Below, in pieces: positions 1 through 8,172 of a stretch of 64,000 nucleotides of DNA. Source of the stretch: Geomicrobium sediminis (GTDB lineage: Bacteria > Bacillota > Bacilli > Bacillales > Marinococcaceae); contig NZ_JAFBEC010000001.1 in NCBI RefSeq assembly GCF_016908595.1, positions 496,001 through 560,000 on the forward strand, given 5' to 3'. How positions within the stretch are numbered: position 1 is the stretch's first letter; every line of letters begins with the position of its first letter. Under the pieces are notes generated by a model. That model had not been told where the DNA came from. It saw only the letters and a program-made list of their open reading frames with translations, and searched no databases. Both the position numbers and the translations under genes were made by a program.

Positions 1-272
1 CAAAAAACACCGCTACCTGCCCGTTTGCCCTAAAAAAAGTTAAGAACGTTTCCCTTTATAACTTATGTTGCATCGAACATTCACTAAAACTTCGAACCAA
101 ATTTCCTTTCATTCTCACGGAGATCCACTGTGACTTCACGCGTTTAACTGAAAAGGTCTTCTACCCATCACATAATCCTTTAGAAAGGATATGGGGCTTC
201 TCACTAGCTCATGCACCGATCGGGATGATTAGATTCGTACATTCAGAAATGACTGCTTCTAACCTCCTAAAC
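1..272. other. Unassigned region downstream of the amt terminator
   Basis: I see no convincing gene here. All frames are broken by stops within about 30 codons. A small perfect hairpin (ATCCTTT/AAAGGAT, about 170-186) is the only structure noted. The segment could hold the end of a gene outside the window, a decayed reading frame or a small RNA. No family signature was recognised. Confidence 0.3.
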
Positions 273-274
273 GC

Positions 275-301
275 AAAAAAAGCACGGTCAACAGACCGCG
301 C
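275..301 (-). terminator. Rho-independent terminator of glnK-amt
   Basis: On the minus strand an 8-bp stem (GCGCGGTC/GACCGTGC, one mismatch) with a 4-nt loop is followed by seven T residues. It begins 14 nt past the amt stop codon. Confidence 0.85.
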
Positions 302-314
302 CTCAAAAATTCAT

Positions 315-1616
315 TTAAACACTCGCACCTTTTTTATCCTTTGCAATGGAATCAAGTCGAGTAATTAGATCTTCACCCACCCCGGCTGTGCTCTGTCTAT
401 TCCCGAGCCCTAAGGCAGTAGAGCCTTGATCGTATGCATTTGAACCGTGTTCACTAAAGTCGAGACCGGCAAGCTCTTCTTCTTCACTAACACGAATGCC
501 TCCACCTAATGCACCAATGATCTTAACCACTACGAAAGTAGAACCGAGTACCCAAGCCATCACTGCTGCAACGCCGAGTGCTTGTATGCCTAGAAGTGCA
601 ACACCACCGCCATAGAACAGCCCACCTTCGAGGGCAAATAATCCGACAGCTACGGTTCCCCAAATTCCACAAATCCCATGAACAGCAATCGCACCAACTG
701 GATCATCAAGCTTTAATTTGTTATCAAGTAGTGCAACGGCTTCAACAAGAATGACCCCTGCCACAAGACCCATAATGAGGGCACCAATTGGTGCAACGTC
801 AGCAGCACCGGCAGTAATCCCAACGAGACCAGCAAGTGCACCGTTCATTGTAAGTGAGCCATCAACTCGCTTATATTTAAGCATTGTGTACAGGGCGGTT
901 GCGACTACCCCACCTGAAGCACTTAGTGCTGTACAAACGACGATCGACGTTAACAACGGATCAGCCGGAGACAATGTACTTCCTCCGTTAAAACCAAACC
1001 AACCGAACCAAAGAATAAATACACCGAGAGCACCGAGCGGCAAGTTGTGTCCTGGAATTGCATTCGCCGAACCGTCCTTATTGTACTTCCCGATTCGACC
1101 ACCGAGGATGAACACCGCTACCGCAGCCGCTGCTGCACCGGTAAAGTGAACAACTGTCGAACCAGCAAAATCAACGAAACCGAGGTTTGCGAGCCAACCA
1201 TTGTCTGACCAAATCCAGTGTCCGACCATTGGATAGATAATCACAACCATCGCTACCGCAAGTGCAATGTAACTGCCAAGCTTCATCCGCTCAGCGACAG
1301 CCCCCGAGATGATCGTCGCACAAGTAGCAGCAAACATTGCTTGGAATGCAAAGAAGCCAATGTCGTCAACGCCACTTAAAGCAAAACCACTCATTCCTAG
1401 AATTCCACCAGCCGTATCGCCAAACATAAAGGCAAAGCCAACGACGTAAAACGCAATGACCGCAGTTGCCATCGTTAGTAAGTTCTTCATAAGAATATTA
1501 ACCGCGTTCTTCGATCTAGAAAACCCGGTTTCTAACATTGCGAACCCTGCATGCATAAAGAAAACCAAAAACGTTGCGATCATGACCCACATCGTATCTA
1601 CTGCAACAGCATCCAT
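315..1616 (-). CDS. amt: Ammonium transporter (Amt/MEP/Rh family)
   Basis: Polytopic membrane channel of 433 aa that conducts ammonium across the cytoplasmic membrane. About 11 hydrophobic segments are visible. Family motifs include the N-terminal FFMHAGFAMLETGF segment, a DFAGSTVVHFTGA segment with the conserved D-AG-x-VVH, and HGICGIWG with the second pore His. The cytoplasmic C-terminal tail starts near ISEEEELAGLDFSEHGSNAY. The ATG at 1616 has an AAGGAGGAA ribosome-binding site 6 nt away. The gene lies 32 bp downstream of glnK in the same direction, the classic glnK-amt pair (nrgBA in B. subtilis, with order reversed). The pair is expected to respond to nitrogen limitation through TnrA/GlnR. 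Confidence 0.95.
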   Translation of the reverse strand: MDAVAVDTMWVMIATFLVFFMHAGFAMLETGFSRSKNAVNILMKNLLTMATAVIAFYVVGFAFMFGDTAGGILGMSGFALSGVDDIGFFAFQAMFAATCATIISGAVAERMKLGSYIALAVAMVVIIYPMVGHWIWSDNGWLANLGFVDFAGSTVVHFTGAAAAAVAVFILGGRIGKYNKDGSANAIPGHNLPLGALGVFILWFGWFGFNGGSTLSPADPLLTSIVVCTALSASGGVVATALYTMLKYKRVDGSLTMNGALAGLVGITAGAADVAPIGALIMGLVAGVILVEAVALLDNKLKLDDPVGAIAVHGICGIWGTVAVGLFALEGGLFYGGGVALLGIQALGVAAVMAWVLGSTFVVVKIIGALGGGIRVSEEEELAGLDFSEHGSNAYDQGSTALGLGNRQSTAGVGEDLITRLDSIAKDKKGASV

Positions 1617-1648
1617 ATTCGTTCCTCCTTAGTCGTTTCTTTCTTGTT

Positions 1649-1990
1649 TTAAGAGATTGCTTCAACTCCGCGTTCCTTCGTGCGAATTCGGATCGCTTCT
1701 TGAACATCAAAAACAAAAATCTTACCATCGCCAACTTTTCCGGTGTAAGAACATTCAGTTATAAGTTCGATAATTTCATCAAGCTGTTCTTCGCCAATGA
1801 CCATTTCGATCTTAACTTTAGGAAGCAACGTTACTTCAAATTTATTCCCTCGAAAGACCCCTTCTTGACCTTTCTGCTTCCCACAACCCGCTACTTCAGA
1901 TACAGTTAAGCCTTTCACGCCAAAACTCTCTAATCGTTTGCGAAGCGTTTGGAAATGTTCAGGACGGATGATTGCTTCAACTTTCTTCAT
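1649..1990 (-). CDS. glnK: PII-type nitrogen regulatory protein
   Basis: Small trimeric signal protein (113 aa) that senses 2-oxoglutarate and ATP/ADP and gates the neighbouring Amt channel through its T-loop. The start is ATG 1990, preceded by GGGGGAGGAG; an in-frame extension upstream has no ribosome site. Visible signatures are the KKVEAIIRPE start, a T-loop region RGNKFEVTLLPK, and the GKVGDGKIFV/RIRTKERG nucleotide-binding segment. Residue 51, the uridylylated Tyr of enteric PII proteins, is Phe here, so control by uridylylation is not expected. The promoter and a TnrA/GlnR-like box lie directly upstream. Confidence 0.93.
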   Translation of the reverse strand: MKKVEAIIRPEHFQTLRKRLESFGVKGLTVSEVAGCGKQKGQEGVFRGNKFEVTLLPKVKIEMVIGEEQLDEIIELITECSYTGKVGDGKIFVFDVQEAIRIRTKERGVEAIS

Positions 1991-2004
1991 GCTCCTCCCC
2001 CTTA

Positions 2005-2021
2005 TGTAAATATAGTTAACA
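2005..2021 (-). promoter_or_regulatory. TnrA/GlnR box in the glnK leader
   Basis: On the minus strand the 17 bp TGTTAACTATATTTACA match TGTNA-N7-TNACA at every fixed position. The box lies between the predicted transcription start (about 2033) and the ribosome-binding site (14 nt from the start codon). That position suggests repression rather than the upstream activation known for B. subtilis nrgAB. Site recognition is from the known consensus; the mode of action is inference. Confidence 0.7.
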
Positions 2022-2039
2022 TCTAACGTTATGAAAATT

Positions 2040-2068
2040 ATCATAATCCTTCAAAAAGGAAAAAGCAA
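2040..2068 (-). promoter_or_regulatory. SigA-type promoter of glnK-amt
   Basis: Minus-strand -35 TTGCTT (2063-2068), 17-bp spacer, -10 TATGAT (2040-2045). The predicted start is near 2033, giving a leader of about 43 nt. Confidence 0.55.
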
Positions 2069-2090
2069 GAATAATTTTTTGAAAATTTAA

Positions 2091-2104
2091 ATAAAGCGCT
2101 TTCA
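2091..2104. promoter_or_regulatory. Candidate CcpA cre site upstream of glnK
   Basis: TGAAAGCGCTTTAT on the minus strand fits the Bacillus cre consensus TGWAARCGYTWNCW at all but one position. It lies about 22 bp upstream of the predicted -35. Function is unproven. Confidence 0.4.
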
Positions 2105-2137
2105 TAAAGATTTCTGCTGATGACGGTTTTAAACAAC

Positions 2138-2163
2138 AAAAAAAGCCCTCGAAATCGAGGACT
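2138..2163 (-). terminator. Terminator of spoIIQ
   Basis: Minus-strand hairpin GTCCTCGATTTCGAGGGC followed by seven T residues, starting 19 nt past the spoIIQ stop. Confidence 0.8.
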
Positions 2164-2181
2164 TAAGCGTTTTGCCATTTA

Positions 2182-3063
2182 TTATTCTTCTGTATCTTCG
2201 TCGTCTGAATCGTCTTCATCCGTTGACTCATCTTCTACGGGAGCGTCTTCATCTTCACGTTCATCTGCTTCATCTTCGCCTTCTTCGTCAGAGGGCGTAT
2301 CCGTTTCATCTGCAGGGGTTGTACCTTCTTGAATTCCTTCTGAATCATCAAATGACATGTCAGCCATACGTAGATCTAATGCTTCCATCGGGTTGTACGC
2401 AACACCGCTTTGACGAACTTCAAAGTGTGCGTGTACGCCTGCATCTTGATTGTACTCATTTTCTCCAGCTGAACCGATGATTGTTCCTTTTGTTACGGTA
2501 TCGCCTTCTTCAACTTGTAACCCTTCTAAACTATGATACGCAGTTACAAGATCTGAACCGTGAGAGATTTCAACAACATGTCCTAAAAGTGGATCTTGTT
2601 CAGCTTTAATGACTTCACCGCTAAGAGCTGCTGTTACGTCAAACGATTCTCCATCTGGATTCGCAAGGTCAATTCCTTTATTTTGGTAATACGTCTGGTT
2701 GTAGTAAACGAGTGCAGCTTCTTGCTCTTCAGCCGTCGCATTATGATCATAGAAATGTCCAACAACTTCTACGACAGACTCATCAAAAACTGGGAGTTGC
2801 ATGTGCTCTTCTTCAACACCAACTGGCATTGCTTCTTCATCATTTGCATCGTTTCCAAAGTCGAAGATGCTTTCTTCTTCTGCTGGTTCTCCCTCATCAT
2901 CTGCAAGGTCAGTTCCGCCACCTTGGAAGATAAAAAATGAACTGAGTAACACGGCACAAACGCTAAGATAAACAGCTGGCCAAAACCACGGTTTTTTTGT
3001 TATTTGTTTCATTTGGCCTTGGTTTTCTTTTTCCTGAGAAACTTTTTTCTCTTGATCTTTCAT
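2182..3063 (-). CDS. spoIIQ: Stage II sporulation protein Q, degenerate LytM-fold
   Basis: Forespore membrane protein (293 aa) that pairs with SpoIIIAH during engulfment. It has a cytoplasmic N-terminus, one membrane helix (about 28-47), an acidic linker, an M23/LytM domain (about 115-230) and a very acidic tail (about 240-293). In the LytM domain the first metal ligand of the HxxxD motif is Asn128 (NKGID), while HAH at 211-213 is kept. It is therefore probably not an active endopeptidase, as in B. subtilis SpoIIQ. The ATG at 3063 follows GAGGTGGTG. Its position beside spoIID and murA is the conserved Bacillus order. SigF control is expected; the GTGAAAATG upstream looks like a SigF -10 but the -35 is weak. 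Confidence 0.88.
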   Translation of the reverse strand: MKDQEKKVSQEKENQGQMKQITKKPWFWPAVYLSVCAVLLSSFFIFQGGGTDLADDEGEPAEEESIFDFGNDANDEEAMPVGVEEEHMQLPVFDESVVEVVGHFYDHNATAEEQEAALVYYNQTYYQNKGIDLANPDGESFDVTAALSGEVIKAEQDPLLGHVVEISHGSDLVTAYHSLEGLQVEEGDTVTKGTIIGSAGENEYNQDAGVHAHFEVRQSGVAYNPMEALDLRMADMSFDDSEGIQEGTTPADETDTPSDEEGEDEADEREDEDAPVEDESTDEDDSDDEDTEE

Positions 3064-3154
3064 TTGATCACCACCTCAGCAACCAGTCTGATCATTTTCA
3101 CAGAAAGATATACACCTATTAAAAAAATTTTTAGATAGTTCTTGAAAAACAATC

Positions 3155-3183
3155 AAAAAGAGTTGCCCCCAAAGGACAACTCT
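3155..3183 (-). terminator. Terminator of spoIID
   Basis: Minus-strand stem AGAGTTG/CAACTCT extended by C-G pairs, followed by TTTTT, just after the spoIID stop. Confidence 0.8.
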
Positions 3184-3188
3184 CCATA

Positions 3189-4238
3189 TTACTCATCCTC
3201 TTCAACAGTGTTTAGTGCGTACTGTTCAAGCTGTGAGTGATGATTTTCAATTTGGATTTCTTGATAATAATGAGCGACGATCTCATCATAACTTTTCCCG
3301 CTCTTTGCCATACCGTCCGCTCCGTATTGACTCATGCCTACACCGTGACCCCAGCCTTTTGTACTTACAACGAGTTCATCGGCTTCCCTATGCCACGAGA
3401 AATCACTTGAATCAAGTCCTAACGCTTCACGAATCTCTCTACCGTGGAATGTTTCCCCTGAAATCGTAACTTCTTGCACACGCCCGCCTTCAGTTCTTTC
3501 CGTAATTGGAGCGAATTCTTCCGTAGCAGGGATACTTACACCTAACTTCGCTTCTGCATCACTTACTGGAATTCTTACTGTGTTCGTAAAACGAGGGGAA
3601 TTGTTTTGGTCCCACGGACTTTCAACACTTTTTAAATAAGGTAACTCATTTGCCCAGTAATCTTCGGCATTTTCCGTATAGCCATTGCTCGTCGAAAAAA
3701 ACGACGCAGTAATCGGCGTTCCTTCGTGAGTAATCACTTCACCTTTGGTCGCGTAAACCGCTTTTTGAATTCGTTCCATCTTCTCGTCGTAGTCGCTGCC
3801 CCACAACTCTTGAAGCTCTTCGTTACTATGATAGACTTGGTGCGACGTCGTATCGGTTACGAGTGCGCCTTCTGGTAATTGGATGCTTTCTTCATTCTCC
3901 ATCTGCTTCACAACAAACGTTCTCGCAACAAGTGCTTGTGCTTTTAACGCTTCCATCTCAAATGATGCAGGCATCTCACTTGCTACGACCCCAGCAACGT
4001 ATTGTTCAAGCTCTACTTCTTGAACCGTCTCACTTGCATCACGGTATACAGGGACAAACACTTCTTCAACTTCCTCTTTGCCCACTTCTTCTTCAGCTCT
4101 TTCTCCTTTGTCTTCTGCCACATGGTCTACGGCAAGGTCCGTTGCTGCCCTCGAATCAGAGAATAGCATCACGAGTACAGCGGGAAGGACGATACATACA
4201 CTAGTTAGTACACTGATGACGACGAAGATCTGCTTCAA
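3189..4238 (-). CDS. spoIID: Stage II sporulation protein D
   Basis: Mother-cell membrane-anchored lytic transglycosylase (349 aa) that cuts glycan strands during engulfment, together with SpoIIM and SpoIIP. It has an N-terminal membrane anchor (residues 1-30) and an acidic linker. The SpoIID domain begins around EQYVAGVVASEMPASFEMEA, whose Glu residues include the known catalytic one, and ends with GWGHGVGMSQYGADGMA. The start codon is TTG (4236-4238), chosen because GGAGGGA sits 8 nt upstream and no ATG fits. Neighbours murA and spoIIQ match the B. subtilis arrangement. A SigE-like promoter is visible upstream. Confidence 0.93.
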   Translation of the reverse strand: MKQIFVVISVLTSVCIVLPAVLVMLFSDSRAATDLAVDHVAEDKGERAEEEVGKEEVEEVFVPVYRDASETVQEVELEQYVAGVVASEMPASFEMEALKAQALVARTFVVKQMENEESIQLPEGALVTDTTSHQVYHSNEELQELWGSDYDEKMERIQKAVYATKGEVITHEGTPITASFFSTSNGYTENAEDYWANELPYLKSVESPWDQNNSPRFTNTVRIPVSDAEAKLGVSIPATEEFAPITERTEGGRVQEVTISGETFHGREIREALGLDSSDFSWHREADELVVSTKGWGHGVGMSQYGADGMAKSGKSYDEIVAHYYQEIQIENHHSQLEQYALNTVEEDE

Positions 4239-4297
4239 ATCTGAAGTCCCTCCATTCCTACTTGTCCACTTGCATCTATCTTGACTGAACCACTATC

Positions 4298-4326
4298 ATC
4301 GTATGGCGTCAAAAACACAAATAGAA
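4298..4326 (-). promoter_or_regulatory. SigE-like promoter of spoIID
   Basis: On the minus strand a -10-like CATACGAT (SigE consensus CATACANT) lies 13 nt after TTCTATTT, about 60 nt before the TTG start. spoIID is a known SigE gene in B. subtilis, which supports the call. Confidence 0.45.
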
Positions 4327-4344
4327 CATCAGGAATAAATCGAA

Positions 4345-5793
4345 TCAGGACGTTTCAATTGTATGAGACTGCTTTGAACTCGTAAGAAGACTCGCAAGCA
4401 CATAACCGACGAGTGATAAGACGACCGGAAGAACGACAGAGTGCATGCCAAACGGTTCTGGAGCAAAGACAGAAATGGCAATGTAACTGACAACCCCAAG
4501 AATAATCGAGGCCAATGCTCCGTATTTGTTTCCACGCGCCCAATAGAGCCCAAGCACTAATGGCCATACGAAAGCTGACTCCAATCCACCAAACGCAAAC
4601 AAATTCAACCATATGAGCAAGTCCGGGGGACTAAGTGCAAAGAAGACGACCGAGATCCCTAACACACTCGTCACACCAATACTCACTTGTTTAATCTTCT
4701 TCTCCGTTGCCTTTGGATTCACATAGTTATAATACACATCTTTTACGACCGCTGAACTTACCATAAGAAGCAACGCATCAACCGTCGACATAATCGCAGC
4801 CATCGGTGCAGCAAGCACTATACCTGCGAGCCACGCCGGTAACACGGTCATCGCAAGTGTTGGCATCACCGTATCCGGTTCATCGATACCAGGTAAAATT
4901 GGACGCGCAAGCACACCTGCTAAATGCATGCCGAACATCATAAATGCCACAACGATCGTTCCGACAATCAATGCTCGGTGCATTGAGCGTGAATCTTTGT
5001 AAGACATGGCTCGAACAGCGATTTGCGGAAGCCCAACAACCCCAACACCGACTAAGATCCAAAATGAAGACACATATAATGGGGTTAAACTTCCATCGTG
5101 ACCGAACGGCGTAAGTAGCATTTCATTCTCTTGAGCGAGTTCCGTCATAATGTTCTGCATGCCGCCTCCAGCAATCACAGTTGCGACTAAAAGGATTAAC
5201 GTTCCTGCAAACATAATCAAACCTTGAATCATATCGGTTACAGCAATAGCACGAAAACCACCGATAATCACGTAAACGAGTACTGCTGCCGCAAACACAA
5301 AAAGCGCCGTTGTATAGCTCAATCCCGTAATCGCTTCAATAAGACGCGCACCGCCGACCCATTGTGCCGTCATCGCAGCAAATAAGAAGATAATAATGCT
5401 AAACGCACTTAAAATGACCACCGCTTTACTATTGTCATAGCGCACTTTCATATAATCAACGAGCGTTACTGCATTGTAACGACGGGCCATAATCGCGAAT
5501 TTCTTCCCGAGAATAAGTAAGACGAAGTAGCCTGTTGCAACTTGCGCCATCGATAACAGCACCCAGCCAAGTCCTTCTGTATACGCAACACCTGGTCCAC
5601 CTACGAAACTACTTGCACTTCCATATGTAGCAATCATTGTCATCGCAAGAATCAATCCGCCAAGCTCTCGACTCCCAAGAAAGTATTCTTGCATAAAATC
5701 CGATTTTGCATAAACCGTCTTTGATGACCAAAAGCCAACGACAAATACAATCGCCAAAAAAATAATAAGAGGAATCATCACACCCCAATTCAT
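4345..5793 (-). CDS. panF: Sodium/pantothenate symporter (SSS family)
   Basis: Integral membrane symporter of 482 aa with about 13 hydrophobic helices, of the solute:sodium symporter family. The SDFMQEYFLGSRELGGL segment, GSASSFVGGPG and the AAPMAAIMSTVDALLLMVSSAVVKD segment are typical of PanF. It should import pantothenate, the precursor of coenzyme A, using a sodium gradient. Sodium coupling suits an alkaliphile, though that link is inference. Its start overlaps the stop of the upstream gene (ATGA), so the two are translationally coupled. A related SSS substrate cannot be excluded. Confidence 0.85.
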   Translation of the reverse strand: MNWGVMIPLIIFLAIVFVVGFWSSKTVYAKSDFMQEYFLGSRELGGLILAMTMIATYGSASSFVGGPGVAYTEGLGWVLLSMAQVATGYFVLLILGKKFAIMARRYNAVTLVDYMKVRYDNSKAVVILSAFSIIIFLFAAMTAQWVGGARLIEAITGLSYTTALFVFAAAVLVYVIIGGFRAIAVTDMIQGLIMFAGTLILLVATVIAGGGMQNIMTELAQENEMLLTPFGHDGSLTPLYVSSFWILVGVGVVGLPQIAVRAMSYKDSRSMHRALIVGTIVVAFMMFGMHLAGVLARPILPGIDEPDTVMPTLAMTVLPAWLAGIVLAAPMAAIMSTVDALLLMVSSAVVKDVYYNYVNPKATEKKIKQVSIGVTSVLGISVVFFALSPPDLLIWLNLFAFGGLESAFVWPLVLGLYWARGNKYGALASIILGVVSYIAISVFAPEPFGMHSVVLPVVLSLVGYVLASLLTSSKQSHTIETS

Positions 5794-6050
5794 GAGTGGT
5801 CTTCCTCCTCATCTAAAGGAACTTCAGTTAGGAAAAACTTTACGACGATGATGACGAGTATAATCATAAGAAATGACCCCACAACACAACTGTAAAAGAA
5901 CCATGCCGGCATTCCGAATATAAATTGATATTCCGAGACAGGTCCTGAACCTAGTCCATAGGCAAATCCGTACCACCAGAGAAAATTGATCGCGGCAAGT
6001 GCCACACCGATCCAGGCTTCACGGTTTGCAACTTTAAAACGCCAATCCAT
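5790..6050 (-). CDS. yhdT: YhdT family membrane protein
   Basis: Small membrane protein (86 aa) with two hydrophobic segments and a short acidic C-terminus (DEEEDHS). It matches the YhdT/DUF997 family, which is regularly encoded just upstream of panF and thought to act with it; the mechanism is unknown. The ATG at 6050 has GGAGGG 6 nt upstream. The TGA stop overlaps the panF ATG by one base. Confidence 0.8.
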   Translation of the reverse strand: MDWRFKVANREAWIGVALAAINFLWWYGFAYGLGSGPVSEYQFIFGMPAWFFYSCVVGSFLMIILVIIVVKFFLTEVPLDEEEDHS

Positions 6051-6123
6051 CACTTTCCCTCCTTCACTTCAACATTCTGTAAGAAAATCGTACGCAAACG
6101 CTTCGTAACAGTCAAGTTTTGAC

Positions 6124-6157
6124 AAAAAAACAACCGCAGACACGAACGGTCTACGGC
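6124..6157 (-). terminator. Terminator of murA
   Basis: Minus-strand imperfect hairpin (CCGTAGACC...GTCTGCGG) followed by TTGTTTTTTT, 18 nt past the murA stop. Confidence 0.7.
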
Positions 6158-6174
6158 ACTAATGATCATACTAT

Positions 6175-7488
6175 TTAGTTGATGGCTTCGTTATCAATCA
6201 AGCGCACAGAATCTTCGTCTGTTGCTTCTTCAACCGTCACACGCTCAATGCGCGCGCCGATGCTCTCAAGCTTCTTGTGAATATCCACATACCCACGATC
6301 AACGTGGCGAAGCTCTGTAAGCTCTGTAACACCTTCGGCAACAAGGCCTCCAAGAATTAATGCAGCGGCCGCACGTAAGTCTGTAGCAGCAACTTCTGCA
6401 CCTTGTAACTTCGTAGGTCCTGTTACAATCGCTGAACGATCTTCAATCTTAATGCTCGCATTCATACGACGGAACTCTTCAATGTGCATGAAACGGTTCT
6501 CAAATACCGTCTCTGTAACGACACTCGTTCCTTTCGCTTGCGTTAACAACGCCATGAATTGCGCTTGCATATCTGTCGGGAAGCCCGGATGTGGCATCGT
6601 CTTAATATCTACAGGACGAAGAATATCTGGACCGATAACACGCATTCCATTCTCTTCTTCCTCGATGACAACACCCATTTCACGCATCTTGGCAACGAGT
6701 GGTCGTAAGTGCTCTGTAAGTGCACCTTCTACGAACACATCTCCACCTGTAATCGCAGCTGCAACCATAAACGTTCCAGCTTCAATACGGTCTGGGATAA
6801 TTGTGTGATCAGCAGCAACGAGACGATCAACACCTTCAATGCGAATTGTCGCTGTTCCTGCTCCGCGAACTTTTGCTCCCATTGCATTCAAGTAGTTTGC
6901 CAAGCAGACAATTTCAGGTTCTTCTGCAACGTTCTCCATCACAGTCGTTCCTTCAGCAAGTGCTGCTGCCATCATAATGTTCTCTGTAGCACCTACACTT
7001 GGGAAGTCCATGTAGATCTTCGCGCCTTGAAGACGACCTTCTACACGAGCTTCAATATATCCTTGACCAATCTCAACGGTTGCACCCATTGCTTCGAATC
7101 CTTTAAGGTGTTGATCAATCGGTCTAGAACCAATCGCACATCCACCAGGTAGAGCAATTTGGACGTTTCCAGTACGGGCTAAAAGTGGACCCATTACAAG
7201 AAACGATGCGCGCATCTTTCTCACGTATTCAAACGGTGCATTCGGTCGTAACGACCCTTCTGCGTTTGCATAGAATGTCCCGTCTTTATAATCAACATCC
7301 ATTTGCAAATGATTCAATACACTCTTCATCGTGTATACATCTGCGAGTGCTGGTACATCATATATGGTGCTAGTTCCTTCTTCGGCTAATAATGAGGCTG
7401 CGAGCACAGGTAAAACGGCGTTCTTTGCACCTTCCGCTTTGACCGTTCCTTTGAGCCGTTTGCCTCCTCTGACTCTAATTTTTTCCAA
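6175..7488 (-). CDS. murA: UDP-GlcNAc 1-carboxyvinyltransferase (MurAA type)
   Basis: First committed enzyme of peptidoglycan precursor synthesis, moving enolpyruvate from PEP to UDP-GlcNAc in the cytoplasm. The protein is 437 aa, usual for the family. Catalytic Cys117 sits in [15 protein letters not shown], so fosfomycin sensitivity is expected from this residue. The start is taken as TTG 7486-7488 because GGAGGGG lies 6 nt upstream. The more distal in-frame ATG (7509) would place that ribosome site inside the gene. The location next to spoIID fits MurAA, the main enzyme of B. subtilis. A second copy lies at 30794-32095. Confidence 0.93.
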   Translation of the reverse strand: MEKIRVRGGKRLKGTVKAEGAKNAVLPVLAASLLAEEGTSTIYDVPALADVYTMKSVLNHLQMDVDYKDGTFYANAEGSLRPNAPFEYVRKMRASFLVMGPLLARTGNVQIALPGGCAIGSRPIDQHLKGFEAMGATVEIGQGYIEARVEGRLQGAKIYMDFPSVGATENIMMAAALAEGTTVMENVAEEPEIVCLANYLNAMGAKVRGAGTATIRIEGVDRLVAADHTIIPDRIEAGTFMVAAAITGGDVFVEGALTEHLRPLVAKMREMGVVIEEEENGMRVIGPDILRPVDIKTMPHPGFPTDMQAQFMALLTQAKGTSVVTETVFENRFMHIEEFRRMNASIKIEDRSAIVTGPTKLQGAEVAATDLRAAAALILGGLVAEGVTELTELRHVDRGYVDIHKKLESIGARIERVTVEEATDEDSVRLIDNEAIN

Positions 7489-7932
7489 CGTATTCCCCTC
7501 CGCGTCCATAAATAAATCATTTCACTGTAACACGCCTCCGCTGTACCGCGGATCGGCTATACTGGATCGCTTGGCAACCAGACAGGAATGCTCACTTCGT
7601 TCTCATACTATTCACTAGCGTGGATGGGCGTTCCCATCAAGACCTCGTTCGTTACGCCCATTTCATTCTTGGCTGGAACCAAATTCATGTCATGTCTTAT
7701 GTCATCCACTTACATACAAGTACATTGCATAAGTATCTTTTCAAAACGCACGTACTAAGACGACATGCGTGATAAAAAGTTACAAATTAAATTTCATTTT
7801 TTTAAAAGGCTACAAGTGCCTATTCCCAACGTGTACCATTGTAAAACGTGCTTTTTGTACTACTTTGTGTCGTTTTATTTCTTGTTACGTTGTAGTGTTT
7901 ACGAATTTATTGACCCCATACATAAAAAGTGA
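7489..7932. other. Long leader/intergenic region upstream of murA
   Basis: About 440 bp without a supported gene. It contains competing inverted repeats (7622-7662, listed separately) and a small GC hairpin near 7540 (CCGC/GCGG). The reading frames that cross it have atypical composition and no convincing ribosome-binding site. Confidence 0.4.
7623..7661 (-). repeat. Competing inverted repeats in the murA leader
   Basis: ATGGGCGT (7624-7631) and ACGCCCAT (7654-7661) form an 8-bp stem. The first arm can instead pair locally: GATGGG (7623-7628) with CCCATC (7633-7638), with a 4-nt loop. The two pairings exclude each other, as in leader switches. It lies about 135 nt upstream of the murA TTG. 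Function is not known. Confidence 0.45.
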
Positions 7933-8172
7933 TCAAAACAAATATCGCAAGTTTAACGCTTGATTTAGGTACTCAAGGAAGAAGCTTGTCACAAGGTGAG
8001 TAATCGCAACAGCAATCAAAATAAATAGCATCATTCCTCTGCCACTTTTCGGATGCCAGATTAACTTCTCAAGTTTTAGCGATTGCAAACTCCACCATAC
8101 GATCACAAGAATGAACAAACTAAACGTTATGTGTAACAGTGCATGTTGTCCAATATGATCAAACATCAACAA
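7933..8172 (-). CDS. ywzB: DUF1146 family membrane protein (YwzB-like)
   Basis: Small protein of 79 aa with two membrane helices and a basic middle segment (LKLEKLIWHPKSGRG), the pattern of the DUF1146/YwzB family. That family sits between murA and the atp operon in B. subtilis. The start is TTG 8172, because GAAAGGA lies about 9 nt upstream; an ATG two codons later would be too far. No biochemical function is known. The operon context is unclear, since it is separated from atpC by a terminator and about 390 bp. Confidence 0.75.
   Translation of the reverse strand: MLMFDHIGQHALLHITFSLFILVIVWWSLQSLKLEKLIWHPKSGRGMMLFILIAVAITHLVTSFFLEYLNQALNLRYLF

Noticed and set aside
1-272. Possible structured RNA at the window start
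   Set aside because: No known RNA signature could be matched and only one small hairpin is seen.
718-1149. A 143-codon open frame on the plus strand antisense to amt
   Set aside because: Composition is a shadow of the hydrophobic amt codons (Ser/Pro/Ala rich), with no ribosome site and no domain pattern.
7769-7963. A 64-codon plus-strand frame in the murA upstream region
   Set aside because: It runs into the ywzB coding region antisense, lacks a ribosome site and has an odd Phe/Tyr/Cys-rich composition.
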